Below are positions 1 to 8,975 of a DNA stretch of 64,000 nucleotides, one piece after another; the first letter of the stretch is position 1, and the number at the start of each line of letters is the position of its first letter. The stretch is from contig CAVWMS010000001.1 in the NCBI GenBank assembly GCA_963756185.1, positions 992,001-1,056,000 of the forward strand, given 5' to 3'. Below the pieces are notes generated by a model. That model was not told the origin of the DNA, did no database searches, and saw only the letters and a program-made list of their open reading frames with translations. A program made the position numbers and the translations under genes. The stretch comes from DATAXI01 sp963756185 (lineage in GTDB: Bacteria > Verrucomicrobiota > Verrucomicrobiia > Chthoniobacterales > Chthoniobacteraceae).

Positions 1-1987
1 TGGCCACGCCGTTCCGCTCGGACCCCGCGTCGCGCGAGATCGTTCAGGGGCCGGGCAAGGCCGATGGCGTGGAAGTCACCGGCGCCGGCGCGTTGGATTT
101 CGTGAGCCACGCTTACACCGCGAGCATCGACACCCTCGGCGCGCAGCCGGTCATCCCGCGCGACCTTCTCTACGATCCGCAGTTATATTACAGCCCCGAT
201 GCACAGCTGGGCGCCACCTACAGCCCCGCCGCGACGGTCTTCCGCGTTTTCGCGCCCACCGCCATGGCGGTCAGTGTCATCCTTTACGATGCCGCCTCCG
301 GCAACGCCGGCCGGAGAGCGATCCCGATGCATCCCACCGGCAAAGGCATCTGGGAACAAGCCGTGACGGGCGATCTCGCCGGCAAATTCTACATGCTCCT
401 TCCCACCGGCCCCGGGCTGTCCGGCGTGCAGACGCTCGATCCCTACGCCACCAACACCGTCAACAGCAGCAGCCGCGCCCGCATCACCCCGCCCACGCCC
501 GCGCCGCCCCCGCTCTTCCGGCGGCCAGAGGCGCCCGAGGACATGGTCATTTGCGAGCTGCACGTCCGGGACCTTACCATGGATCCCAATTCCGGCGTCG
601 GCGCGCGCGGCCTTTACCTCGGCTGGACCGAACCGAATACGCGGCTCATTGGCTACCCGGATATCAAGACCGGCGTCGATCACCTGGCCGAGCTGGGAGT
701 TACCGATGTCCAGATCATGCCGGTGCAGGATTTCGCCAACGACGAGGCCGCGCGCATTTACAACTGGGGTTACATCACCACCGCGTTCTTCTCGCCGGAG
801 GGCATGTACGCCTCGAATATTTCCGATGACAGCCGCGTGCGCGAACTCAAGGCGCTCATCGCGGCGCTGCACGCCCGCGGCATCGGCGTCATCATGGACG
901 TGGTCTATAATCATACTTCCGAGAGCGCGCCATTCGCCGACATTGCCCCCAATTACTATTACCGCCGCCTCGCCGACGGTTCGCTCGCCAATGGCTCCGG
1001 CTGCGGCAACGAGTTCTGCTCGGAGGCGCCCATGGCCCGCAAATACATCATCGATTCGCTCAAATACTGGGTCCGCGAATATGGCGTTGACGGTTTCCGC
1101 TTCGATCTCATGGCCCTCATTGACCGCGATACGATGACCCAAATCGTCAACGAGCTGCATGCCATCAATCCATCCATCGCCATCTACGGCGAGCCATGGA
1201 CCGGCGGCGACTCCCCCTCCAGGAGAAGACCGACAAGACCGCGCTGCTGCAGGTCCCCGCCGGCGCGTTCAACGACGATTTTCGCAACGCGCTCAAGGGC
1301 GTGCCGGATGGTCCCGACCCCGGCTTTATCCAGGATGGCTCGAACCGCGACGCCCTGGAAAAAGCGATGATGCTCAGCGATTGGTTTGCCAGCCCGGGCC
1401 AGTCGATCAATTACATGACCTGCCATGATAACCTGGTCCTTTGGGATAAGTTGAAGTTATCGATGCCGGCCGCGAGCGATGACTTGCTCAAGCGCACCGC
1501 GAAGATAGGCTATCTCATCCTGCTTACCTCCCAGGGCGTGCCATTCATGCAAGGGGGCGAGGAATTCGGCCGGAGCAAGGGCGGCGACGGTAACTCCTAT
1601 CAATCGCCTGATTCCGTCAATGAAATCGATTGGTCGCTCAAGGAAAAGAACCACGATCTCTTCACTTACGTGCGCGACATGATCGCGTTGAGAAAGGCGC
1701 ATCCCCTCTTCCGCCTGCGTACCCGCGAGGATATCCGGGCCCGGTTGCGGTTTCTTCCGACCGACACCGGCCTGGCCTATGAAATCGATGGCAGCAGCGT
1801 CCCGGGCGAAACCTGGAACCAGGCGCTCGTCGTCGTCAATCCCGACAACGCGAACCCGATGAGTTTCGCGCTGCCCTCGGGCGATTGGGAAGTGGCGTGC
1901 GACGAACATGGCGCGAGCATGGGCAACATCATGAACGGCACGATCCAGGTCCCGGCAAAAGCTGGACTGGTGTTATTCAAGCAGTAA
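1..1987 (+). CDS. pulA: Type I pullulanase (GH13), 5'-partial, one frameshift
   Basis: The product is a glycogen/starch debranching enzyme that cleaves alpha-1,6 glucosidic links. The reading frame is already open at the window edge, so the N-terminus is missing. Frame 3 carries a CBM48-like beta region, the pullulanase signature YNWGY (759-773), GH13 region I DVVYNH (897-914), region II DGFRFD with the nucleophile Asp (1089-1106) and region III GEPW with the acid/base Glu (1191-1193). The frame then breaks in a C5 run (1213-1217) and continues one frame over through region IV CHDN (1421-1432) to the stop at 1987. Adding one C gives a continuous product. The break is probably a sequencing error, but a real mutation would remove region IV and inactivate the enzyme. 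Confidence 0.85.
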
Positions 1988-1996
1988 CTTCCCGGG

Positions 1997-2617
1997 ATGG
2001 AAGATCCCGGTGTCGAACGTCTGCGGGCGCACCTGCGGCAGCATAACCGCAATGTTCTTCTGCTTAGCCTGGGCACGCTCGCCATCGCCATCGTCCTGTG
2101 GGGCGCGCTCTATTTTGTCGTATGGTGGATTTGCCTGCTCTTCGGCACGGTGAGAAGGCCCATGGATTATCACCTGGATAAATGGGCGCTGATGCCGGGC
2201 TTTACCGCGACCGGGCTGGTGCTCTGTTTCTTCGCATGGTTATCCCGCCGCATGCGCCCGAACGAGGTCGTCCGGGATCAGAAAGGATTCGGCGACCACT
2301 CCACCGACCTGTTGCTCGCCGTGCCGCGCTTTACGCTCGGCGTCTTTGGCCTCGGCGCCGCCACGGTTCGCCTCAACCAAACCGAGCTGGAACAGGCCTG
2401 GCAACTCCTCCACCGAATGGAAAGGGAACTGCATCCGGTGCCCATCCAATCCCTGCCGGTCGACATCCCGGATCCGGTCACGCGCAAAAAAATCCTCCTC
2501 GCCCTCCAGCTCGCCGGCCTCATCGAATTGCACCCAACCTCCGCCGGCCCCGTCCTGCGCTTCCGCGATAATGACGCCCGCCTGCTGGCGCAGGATCGCG
2601 TCCGCTTGCGGCCTTAG
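1997..2617 (+). CDS. Membrane protein of unknown function
   Basis: I do not recognise this 206-residue protein. It has two hydrophobic segments, roughly residues 19-50 and 64-84, followed by a soluble, helix-rich C-terminal half with many charged residues. That half (about 125-206) could hold a small winged-helix-like fold, but this is a guess from the helix spacing. It starts 9 bp after the pullulanase stop and so is probably co-transcribed. Its stop lies only 4 bp from the stop of the convergent gene at 2622. Confidence 0.65.
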   Translation: MEDPGVERLRAHLRQHNRNVLLLSLGTLAIAIVLWGALYFVVWWICLLFGTVRRPMDYHLDKWALMPGFTATGLVLCFFAWLSRRMRPNEVVRDQKGFGDHSTDLLLAVPRFTLGVFGLGAATVRLNQTELEQAWQLLHRMERELHPVPIQSLPVDIPDPVTRKKILLALQLAGLIELHPTSAGPVLRFRDNDARLLAQDRVRLRP

Positions 2618-2621
2618 GACG

Positions 2622-3398
2622 CTACTGATTCTGGATCACCCGGGCGCTGTCGTCGACGAAGACGACAATGCGGACATGTTTGAGCGAACCGTACTTGTCT
2701 TCCAGAAGCACGGTGTCGGACGGGCTCGAATCCGTGAGGCCGGTGGTATAAATGTATCCCTCCGGGTCGGACGGGTTGAGCGGCGAAGCCAGAATGGAGC
2801 GGTCGGAGATATAAGTGGGAACCAACGCATCGAGTGAGGGCGGGAAATTTCCGCCGTTATCATTGGCGTATAGCTTGCAGGCGAGGCCGATCTGCTTCCC
2901 ATCCGCGAGCGATTTCGTTTCGAGAGCCCTTGCCTGCACTTGGGAGAATGCCGGCAATGCGATCGACACCAGAACGGGAATCATGAGAAAGTAAAGGTAT
3001 CCCAGGACAAGACCGGCGATGGCCAGACCGCCACCGGTAAGTGTGCCCGAGGATTTCTTGATTTTGGAAAGCGCCAGGTGCCCGCAGATCACCGCCGGGA
3101 TGGACGCGAAAATCGAGAAACAAAAATAGGCCAGAATCCCGAGGGTTAGGCTCCAGATCGCCAGTCCGGAGGTTTTCGACTTCGTGAGGGAAGCCATGGT
3201 GGACGCGCCGGGTATCGGCGGCGGAATCGCGGCGCCCAATGCGCCGATGTTACCCAGCGGCACCCAATCGGTCGTGCCCTGTTTCCAGCAAAGCGTGGCG
3301 GCGTTTACGGTGCCGGCGGCGCGCATGTCCCCGATCTGCTGCACGGTATAGGGGCCTGCCTGCTGGTTATCGATCAGAAGTAAATAAGACTCTTCCAT
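2622..3398 (-). CDS. GYF_2 / DUF4190 / pseudopilin-tail membrane protein
   Basis: This 258-residue protein has three recognisable parts. Residues 4-48 resemble a GYF_2 domain (GPYT, then W at the end of the motif), usually a peptide-binding module on the cytoplasmic side. Residues about 75-150 form two or three membrane segments of the DUF4190 type. After the last segment the sequence LPAFSQVQARALETKS and an Asn/Gly-rich stretch followed by SLDALVPTYIS resemble the alpha-helix plus C-terminal region of type II secretion pseudopilins, without a prepilin peptidase site. The function is unknown. It may anchor a pseudopilin-like domain outside the inner membrane. Confidence 0.7.
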   Translation of the reverse strand: MEESYLLLIDNQQAGPYTVQQIGDMRAAGTVNAATLCWKQGTTDWVPLGNIGALGAAIPPPIPGASTMASLTKSKTSGLAIWSLTLGILAYFCFSIFASIPAVICGHLALSKIKKSSGTLTGGGLAIAGLVLGYLYFLMIPVLVSIALPAFSQVQARALETKSLADGKQIGLACKLYANDNGGNFPPSLDALVPTYISDRSILASPLNPSDPEGYIYTTGLTDSSPSDTVLLEDKYGSLKHVRIVVFVDDSARVIQNQ

Positions 3399-3416
3399 TC
3401 AATTAAACAGCCGCAC

Positions 3417-3854
3417 TTACCTGAACCCGTATGCCAGCGCCCAATGGGTGCGCTCGCGGTCGGACTTCTCGATCTCGACGATCAGGTAGTAGGATCCGGT
3501 CGTCTTCGGCACCACGCGCGCGGCTGCCATGTGGGCCTTCTGCCAATGCTCGACCTCCGCGAGGTTTCCGTCCGAGTCATAGATATGCACCGAGATGCGC
3601 GCGTTCTCGACGTCGGTCCCCATCCAGAACCAATACTCGTTGCCCTTGAACAATTGGTGCACGATCGCCTTCTGCTGCTTCACCGGCAGGTCTCCGCCCC
3701 AATAATCCTCGCGCACCGTGAACCCCTGCTTGACGTAGGGATCGGCCGCCTCGAGGGCGAATGAGAGTGCGTCGTCGATGGTCGCCCAACTGCGCGCGGG
3801 AATGAGCAGGCTCACGCAGAGGAACGCCAGGGCAAATTTTCTAAATGCTTTCAC
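3417..3854 (-). CDS. Secreted protein of unknown function
   Basis: This 145-residue protein begins with a clear signal peptide (MKAFRKF then a hydrophobic core ending near RSWA, residues 1-24). The mature part is rich in aromatic residues and has the segments GNEYWFWMGTDVENARISVH and GSYYLIVEIEKS, which suggests an all-beta periplasmic domain. I cannot assign a family. The next gene on this strand starts 18 bp downstream, so the two may share a transcript. Confidence 0.7.
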   Translation of the reverse strand: MKAFRKFALAFLCVSLLIPARSWATIDDALSFALEAADPYVKQGFTVREDYWGGDLPVKQQKAIVHQLFKGNEYWFWMGTDVENARISVHIYDSDGNLAEVEHWQKAHMAAARVVPKTTGSYYLIVEIEKSDRERTHWALAYGFR

Positions 3855-3896
3855 AAATAATCAAAATGGGGTCTGGGCGATTGCAAAAGTCATGGG

Positions 3897-4796
3897 TCAA
3901 TACCAGGCCATTTCATCATCGGGCGCATCCAGCCTATCCACTGGGTGCCCCAGGAAGGCCGAGGCGGCCTCCGGGTCGATGGCCATCACCAAGTCATGGA
4001 CGATGTCGTGTATCTGGTCGACGGATTGCTCCGAAATATCCGAGTCCGCCTCGCCGATCAGCGGCCGGATCTCCGGCAGCCGCTTCTGGATCTTCGCCAC
4101 CACGTCGTCGCTGCGCAGCCGCGGCGACATGTGGGCCAGCCGCTGGTCAAAGTAATCGAGCAGGGCAGGCTGGTGCAGCAGTCCGGCGCTATCCTTGGTG
4201 TAATTGCGCTTTACCAGTTGCGACAGCGCCTCGGTGCCCCGCAGCCAGCCACCGAGCGAAACCAGTTGCGCCAGTTCGTCGTCGTGCAGCTCTTCCATCG
4301 CCTGCTTTACATCGGTCAGCGCGCCGTCCAGTTCCTCGCGCACTTTCTGCCAGTCCTTTTTGTCGGCAAACTCGATAATCGCGCTGCTGCGCGCCACGAC
4401 CGCCTTGCGCACGCCCATGGCCGCGGAGAGGTCCAGTACGGTGCGCCCGATCTTTTTCACCTGCTCCGAGTCCTGCGCCTCGACGGCGACGAAGCCCTCG
4501 GCTATCACATCGCCCAGCAGCAGCGCCGTCTCCGCACGCGTGCCCGGCACGGCCGGCTTCTCGGTGCGCAATACGTCGTGCCAGTTTGGCGTGCCCAGCT
4601 TGTCCAGCACGCCGAACACCTCGCTCGGCACCGGGACGATCACATCCTCGACCAGCGTGGCCTGTTGGGGCAGCTTGCCGACGTCAATATGCTGTTTCGG
4701 TTCGTCACCCCCGGCGACGGGGATCATGACGGCCAGGAAGAGGAGAACGGCTTGGGCGACCTTGGTGGTGGAGGGCAGAAAATCGCGGTGCTTCAT
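3897..4796 (-). CDS. Secreted protein of unknown function
   Basis: The open frame extends upstream to 4925, but the ATG at 4796 places a normal signal peptide at the N-terminus (MKHRDFLP, then a hydrophobic stretch to about residue 29, ending VAGG). This gives a 299-residue product. The remainder is predominantly helical with heptad-like spacing (about residues 110-170 and 230-290) and no cysteines. No family is recognised. The gene stands 42 bp upstream of the signal-peptide gene at 3417-3854, in the same direction. Confidence 0.65.
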   Translation of the reverse strand: MKHRDFLPSTTKVAQAVLLFLAVMIPVAGGDEPKQHIDVGKLPQQATLVEDVIVPVPSEVFGVLDKLGTPNWHDVLRTEKPAVPGTRAETALLLGDVIAEGFVAVEAQDSEQVKKIGRTVLDLSAAMGVRKAVVARSSAIIEFADKKDWQKVREELDGALTDVKQAMEELHDDELAQLVSLGGWLRGTEALSQLVKRNYTKDSAGLLHQPALLDYFDQRLAHMSPRLRSDDVVAKIQKRLPEIRPLIGEADSDISEQSVDQIHDIVHDLVMAIDPEAASAFLGHPVDRLDAPDDEMAWY

Positions 4797-4956
4797 GGGA
4801 GTCAAGGCCGAGGGGCCGTGCCTGCGGTGGAAGTAATGGGATCGAGCCTCACAAATCGGGGTCCGTATGAAGGACTGAAACAAACTGCCTCCGGCCAACG
4901 CAAGCAAGTTTTCATTTTTCGGCATTCAAATGGCACGGCGCGAACGGATTTGCGGG

Positions 4957-4984
4957 TTGACACCCCTCCGCGTTGTCATACGCA
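4957..4984 (+). promoter_or_regulatory. Possible sigma-70 -35 element
   Basis: A perfect TTGACA (4957-4962) lies upstream of the operon starting at 5084. The -10 partner is weak: 16 bases further on is TACGCA, matching the consensus poorly. The rest of the 287-base gap between 4797 and 5083 contains no gene I can support. Confidence 0.25.
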
Positions 4985-5083
4985 ATTGCCCCGCCAATTG
5001 GCGGTATCTGACCCGCGCCCGATTTTCCCCCCGGCAAGGCCGTTCTTGCAGTTTCGCGCCGCTGAATCTCAAATGGACGCCCC

Positions 5084-6022
5084 ATGAAGTTCGAGCCCTT
5101 GGATTTCTCTCGCATCCGGACCTACGCGCTGGCCGAGCGGGCAAACAAAGTCGCCGTCTCGGACTTTGCCGGCGTCCATCAGAAAGGCGGGAGCCTGGAG
5201 GCGTTCCTGGACAAACTGCCCCGCTTCCTCGCCGCCAACGACTTCCGCAAGGTCGCCGACGCCATGGCCGCCGCCGTAAAGAATGGCCGCCCCATCGTGG
5301 TGATGATGGGCGCCCATCCCATCAAGTGCGGCCTCAACCCCGTGCTGGTCGATGCCATGCGCCGCGGCATCGTCTCGGCGGTCGCCTTCAACGGCGCCGG
5401 CGCCATCCATGATTTCGAGACCGCCTACCAGGGTGAGACCAGCGAGGATGTGCAGCGCGGGCTGGACGACGGCAGTTTCGGCATGGTCGATGAAACCTCG
5501 CGCCTGATGAACGGCGCGCTGGCCGACGGGGTGAAGGCCGGGCTGGGCGCCGGCGAGGCGCTGGGCCGCGCCATCAACAAGGCCAGCTTTCCCAACCGCC
5601 AACTGAGCATCCTCGCCACCGGCGCCGAGCTGGGCGTCCCGGTCACGGTCCACATCGCGATTGGCACCGACATCATTCACCAGCATCCCACCGCCGACGG
5701 CGCGGTGCTCGGCCAGGCGTCCTATCGCGATTTCCAGCGTTTCGCCAGCGTCGTCGCGCAGCTCGAAGGGGGCGTCGCGCTCAATATCGGCAGCGCCGTC
5801 GTCATGCCCGAGGTCTTCCTCAAGGCGCTGACCATTGCCCGCAATCTCGGCCACAAGGCTCAGAATTTCACCGCGGTCACTTTCGACATGATCCGCCACT
5901 ATCGCCCCGCAGAGAATGTCGTGCGCCGTCCCACGCATCTGGGCGGCCAGGGCTTCTACATCGTCGGGCATCATGAATTGATGATCCCCCTCCTCTTCGC
6001 CGCGGTGACCGAACGCCTATGA
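5084..6022 (+). CDS. Deoxyhypusine-synthase-like protein, role unknown
   Basis: This 312-residue protein has the Rossmann-type features of the deoxyhypusine synthase superfamily: VVMMGAHPIKCGLNP followed by SAVAFNGAGAIHDFE, and a later TGAELGVPVTVHIAIGTDIIHQHP segment. Bacteria of this kind lack eIF5A, so true hypusine formation is unlikely. A lysine-poor active-site region supports a different reaction. The stop overlaps the start of the heptose kinase gene by four bases (ATGA), which suggests translational coupling and a role linked to ADP-heptose or LPS synthesis. The superfamily call is from motif recognition, the role is inference. Confidence 0.65.
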   Translation: MKFEPLDFSRIRTYALAERANKVAVSDFAGVHQKGGSLEAFLDKLPRFLAANDFRKVADAMAAAVKNGRPIVVMMGAHPIKCGLNPVLVDAMRRGIVSAVAFNGAGAIHDFETAYQGETSEDVQRGLDDGSFGMVDETSRLMNGALADGVKAGLGAGEALGRAINKASFPNRQLSILATGAELGVPVTVHIAIGTDIIHQHPTADGAVLGQASYRDFQRFASVVAQLEGGVALNIGSAVVMPEVFLKALTIARNLGHKAQNFTAVTFDMIRHYRPAENVVRRPTHLGGQGFYIVGHHELMIPLLFAAVTERL

Positions 6023-7029
6023 ACAGGAAACGCTTCGAGGATATTGCCGCCCATTTCGAGAAGTCGCGCGTGCTCGTCATCGGCGACCTGATTCTCGACC
6101 AATTCGTCTGGGGCCGCGTCAGCCGCATCTCGCCCGAGGCGCCCGTGCCGGTGGTGGAAGTGGACCGCGAAACACGCTACCCCGGCGGCGCGGCCAACGT
6201 CGCGCGCAACCTGCGCGAATTCACGCCGCACACGGCAGTGCTCGGCATGACCGGCACCGACCAGGAGGCGCAGACGCTCAAACACCTGCTCGAGAACGAG
6301 GGCATCCACATCGAGGGGATCCAGCAGGATCCGGATTACCATACCATCGTCAAGACGCGCATCATCGCCCGGCACCAGCAGGTGGTTCGCGTCGATCGCG
6401 AGTGCAAGCTGCGGCCCACCCAGGCGCAATTCGACCGCGCCATCGCCGCGCTCGAGGGCATGCTGCCGCGCCTCGATGCCGTCATCGTCGAGGATTACGG
6501 CAAGGGCCTCATTCACCAGGGCTTCGCCGATGAAATCACAAAGCGCGTCCGCGCCGCGGGCAAGATACTGGCCATCGATCCCAGCCCGCACAATCCATTG
6601 CGCTGGCATGGCGCGACGATAATGAAACCGAATCGTTCCGAGGCATTCGCCGCCGCCGGCCATCCGCAAAGCGAGCCCATCGATCCGGTGGAAAAGGACG
6701 AGGCGGTGCTCGAAGTGGGCGGCAAGTTGCTCGACCTATGGGCCTGTGAGATTCTCCTCATGACCCTGGGCGAGCAAGGGATGATGCTCTTTCGCAAGGG
6801 AGAACCGCCCTACCACACTCCCACGCGCGCCAAGGAGGTCTTCGATGTTTCCGGCGCCGGCGACACCGCTGTCGCCCTTTTCACGCTCGCGCTCAGCGCA
6901 GGCGCCTCCGCCGCCGAAGCCGCCGAAATCTCCAACCACGCCAGCGGGATCGTCGTCGGAAAACTGGGCACGGCGACCGTCCATCCCAAAGAATTGCTGG
7001 CCAGCTTCGCGGAGCCGGAGCGCGAGTAA
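6019..7029 (+). CDS. rfaE1: D-glycero-beta-D-manno-heptose-7-phosphate kinase
   Basis: This PfkB/ribokinase-family enzyme phosphorylates heptose 7-phosphate at C1 in ADP-heptose synthesis for the LPS core. Seen directly: GDLILDQFVWG (residues 22-32), SPEAPVPVVEV (39-49), PGGAANVA (55-62), and the anion-hole/catalytic motif GAGDTA (279-284, base Asp282). At 336 residues it matches only the kinase half of E. coli HldE; the nucleotidyltransferase half is absent and must be encoded elsewhere. It overlaps the upstream gene by ATGA and is followed 9 bp later by gmhB. Confidence 0.92.
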   Translation: MNRKRFEDIAAHFEKSRVLVIGDLILDQFVWGRVSRISPEAPVPVVEVDRETRYPGGAANVARNLREFTPHTAVLGMTGTDQEAQTLKHLLENEGIHIEGIQQDPDYHTIVKTRIIARHQQVVRVDRECKLRPTQAQFDRAIAALEGMLPRLDAVIVEDYGKGLIHQGFADEITKRVRAAGKILAIDPSPHNPLRWHGATIMKPNRSEAFAAAGHPQSEPIDPVEKDEAVLEVGGKLLDLWACEILLMTLGEQGMMLFRKGEPPYHTPTRAKEVFDVSGAGDTAVALFTLALSAGASAAEAAEISNHASGIVVGKLGTATVHPKELLASFAEPERE

Positions 7030-7038
7030 CTCGACCTC

Positions 7039-7554
7039 ATGACCGCCCCCTCCCCCGCAGTCTTCTTCGACCGTGACGGCACGCTCATCCGCGATGTCCA
7101 TTACGTCAACGACCCGAACAAGGTGGAAATGTTCCCGGACGTGCCCGCCGCGTTGCGCCGCCTGAAGGAGGCCGGGTTCCGCATCGTCATCATCACCAAC
7201 CAGAGCGGCTTTGCGCGCGGCATTGTCACGCAGGAGCAATACGAGGCCGTGCAGGCGCGCGTCCTGGAGCTGGCCGGGCCCGGCGTCATCGATGCCACTT
7301 ATATGTGCCCCGACTTCGGCCCGCGGCGCAAACCCTCGCCCGATATGATCCTCGAGGCCGTGCGCGACCTCAATCTCGACCCGCGGCGCTCCTGCATGGT
7401 TGGCGACAAGGCCATCGATATCCAATGCGGACGCAACGCCGGCGCCAAAACCGTCTTCGTCCGCACCGGCTACGCCCTCGACGCCGGCTGCGAGCCCGAT
7501 TTCGTCGCCGCCAACATGGCCGAAGCCGCCGAGTGGATTTTGCAGGAATTGTGA
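7039..7554 (+). CDS. gmhB: D-glycero-D-manno-heptose 1,7-bisphosphate phosphatase
   Basis: This HAD-superfamily phosphatase removes the C7 phosphate after the kinase step. It is 171 residues long with the motif DRDGT (Asp11 nucleophile, Asp13 acid/base), then HYVNDP, motif II ITNQSG, KPSPDM and VGDKAIDI with the Mg-binding Asp. The zinc loop of E. coli GmhB (CxH...CxC) is reduced here to YMCPDFGPRRKPSP, so only one Cys remains and zinc binding is doubtful. The position directly after the heptose kinase supports the assignment. Confidence 0.9.
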   Translation: MTAPSPAVFFDRDGTLIRDVHYVNDPNKVEMFPDVPAALRRLKEAGFRIVIITNQSGFARGIVTQEQYEAVQARVLELAGPGVIDATYMCPDFGPRRKPSPDMILEAVRDLNLDPRRSCMVGDKAIDIQCGRNAGAKTVFVRTGYALDAGCEPDFVAANMAEAAEWILQEL

Positions 7555-7612
7555 CCCCGGCCGGCATTTAAAATATCTTCCTCGCGCCGCTTTCGCCCTG
7601 TACGCTGCCCAG

Positions 7613-8146
7613 ATGCTTGTTTCCTCGAAAATCATCAAGGCGATCAATGGCCAAATCGGAATGGAATTCGCCGCCTCGCTTCAATACGACGCCATCGGCG
7701 CCCATTTCGAAATCCAATCCCTGCCCCATCTTTCGAATCATTTTTACAAGCAATCCAGCGAGGAGCGCGGGCACGCCCATCGGTTCATGAAATTCGTCAT
7801 CGATGCCGGCGGGCAGGTCGTCATCCCGGCCATCGAGGCGCCCGTGCCCGACTTCAAGTTTGCCAAGGACGCCGTCAAACTCTCGCTCGACCAGGAGATC
7901 AAGGTCACCGAGGCCATCAACGACATCTACAATCTTGCGCTCAAGGAAAACGACCATATCACCAGCGTTTTCCTGCAATGGTTTATCAAGGAGCAGGTCG
8001 AGGAGGTCTCCTCGATGAGCGACCTGCTCAAGACTGTCGAGCGCGCCGGCGAGGGCGGCCTGCTCTTCGTCGAGCAATTCCTCGCCCAGGGAAATCCCGG
8101 TAGCCCGCTGGCGGCGGAAGCGGCTCACGACGATCCACAGGGTTAA
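7613..8146 (+). CDS. Ferritin-like iron storage protein
   Basis: The open frame begins earlier, but the ATG at 7613 gives a 177-residue protein that lines up with bacterial non-haem ferritins. Ferroxidase-centre ligands are visible: Glu in MEFAAS (residue 18), the EERGHAH motif (Glu50/51, His54), and a later Glu in the third helix (LDQEIKVTEAIND), with KEQVEEVSS in the fourth. It would store iron as a 24-mer in the cytoplasm. The 3-bp gap to sufT suggests one transcript for iron storage and Fe-S assembly. Confidence 0.9.
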   Translation: MLVSSKIIKAINGQIGMEFAASLQYDAIGAHFEIQSLPHLSNHFYKQSSEERGHAHRFMKFVIDAGGQVVIPAIEAPVPDFKFAKDAVKLSLDQEIKVTEAINDIYNLALKENDHITSVFLQWFIKEQVEEVSSMSDLLKTVERAGEGGLLFVEQFLAQGNPGSPLAAEAAHDDPQG

Positions 8147-8149
8147 GCC

Positions 8150-8692
8150 ATGAGCGAATCGGGAACCGTACTCAAGCGCGAGATGACCGCGACGCGCATC
8201 CCGCAGGGCGAGGCGCTCGTCCTTCCCCAGGGGACGCCCGTTATCATCACGCAAGCCCTGGGCGGCTCGTTTACCGTGGTCGTGCCCAGCGAGGCGGGCC
8301 TTTACCGCATCGACGCCGAATTTGCCGACGCCCTTGGCAGGGAAAAGCCCGAAGGCGGAGCGGCCGAGAAATCTTCCGGCCCGGTCACCGAGGCGCAAAT
8401 CTGGGATGCCCTGAAAACCTGTTACGACCCGGAAATTCCGGTCAACATCGTCGACCTCGGCCTCGTCTACGACCTGCGGATCGAGCAGGCGCCGGAGGGG
8501 GCGAAGGTTGCCGTGCAAATGACCCTGACCGCTCCTGGTTGCGGCATGGGCCCGGTCATCGCCCGCGAAGCTCAGCAAAAGATCGCCGCGATGGACGGCG
8601 TCGCAGATGCTGACGTCCAGGTCGTCTGGGAACCGCCCTGGAACCCGGACAAAATTTCCCAGGAGGGGAAGGAAAAGCTGGGTATTGCTTAG
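8150..8692 (+). CDS. sufT: SufT-type Fe-S cluster maturation protein (DUF59/MIP18)
   Basis: This 180-residue protein has the two-part build of the SufT family. The N-terminal third (about 1-75) includes PQGTPVIITQALGGSFTV. The C-terminal MIP18/DUF59 domain (about 80-165) carries YDPEIPVNIVDLGLVYDL and TLTAPGCGMG with the conserved Cys. SufT proteins assist Fe-S cluster delivery. It follows the ferritin gene by 3 bp. No suf or isc genes lie nearby, so the link to the main machinery is from family knowledge only. Confidence 0.88.
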   Translation: MSESGTVLKREMTATRIPQGEALVLPQGTPVIITQALGGSFTVVVPSEAGLYRIDAEFADALGREKPEGGAAEKSSGPVTEAQIWDALKTCYDPEIPVNIVDLGLVYDLRIEQAPEGAKVAVQMTLTAPGCGMGPVIAREAQQKIAAMDGVADADVQVVWEPPWNPDKISQEGKEKLGIA

Positions 8693-8718
8693 CTTCTTCG
8701 ACGGCGGGCAGAGGGTCT

Positions 8719-8926
8719 CCGCAGATTAACGCCGATTTCCGCAGATTCGGAGAATTGCTGATTGCTGATGTGAGATTGCTGATTGGCAGAAGGTGGGGCG
8801 CAGTCAGGACATGGGCAACACTTCTGGTTCAGAACATCGGTAACACATTTGGTTCAATACATGGGTTACACAGGGTTGAAGGCTTCCGCAAAATCTGCGT
8901 CAATCCGTGTCAATCTGCGGATAAAA
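8719..8926. repeat. Composite intergenic repeat block
   Basis: The 283-bp gap before kdsB holds nested repeats and no gene. Outer arms built on CCGCAGATT (8719-8750) and its reverse complement AATCTGCGGATAA (8897-8926) face each other. Inside lies one copy of the GCTGATTGCTGATGTGAG repeat (8753-8790), which recurs at 27258 and 27355. Next come three imperfect direct repeats with a 25-bp period (from 8808, 8833 and 8858), built on ACATnGGnnACAC and TGGTTCA. The last set looks like the repeats at some insertion-sequence ends, but no transposase is present. Confidence 0.75.
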
Positions 8927-8975
8927 TAAGTCCCCAATTCTGGACACGTGGGGCAGTGCACCCATACACTCCCGC

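Noticed and set aside
1196..1987. Separate gene starting at the ATG at 1196
   Set aside because: The product begins in the middle of the GH13 domain and carries region IV only, so it is the continuation of the frameshifted pullulanase.
8808..8875. Complete insertion sequence
   Set aside because: No transposase frame is present within the 283-bp gap.
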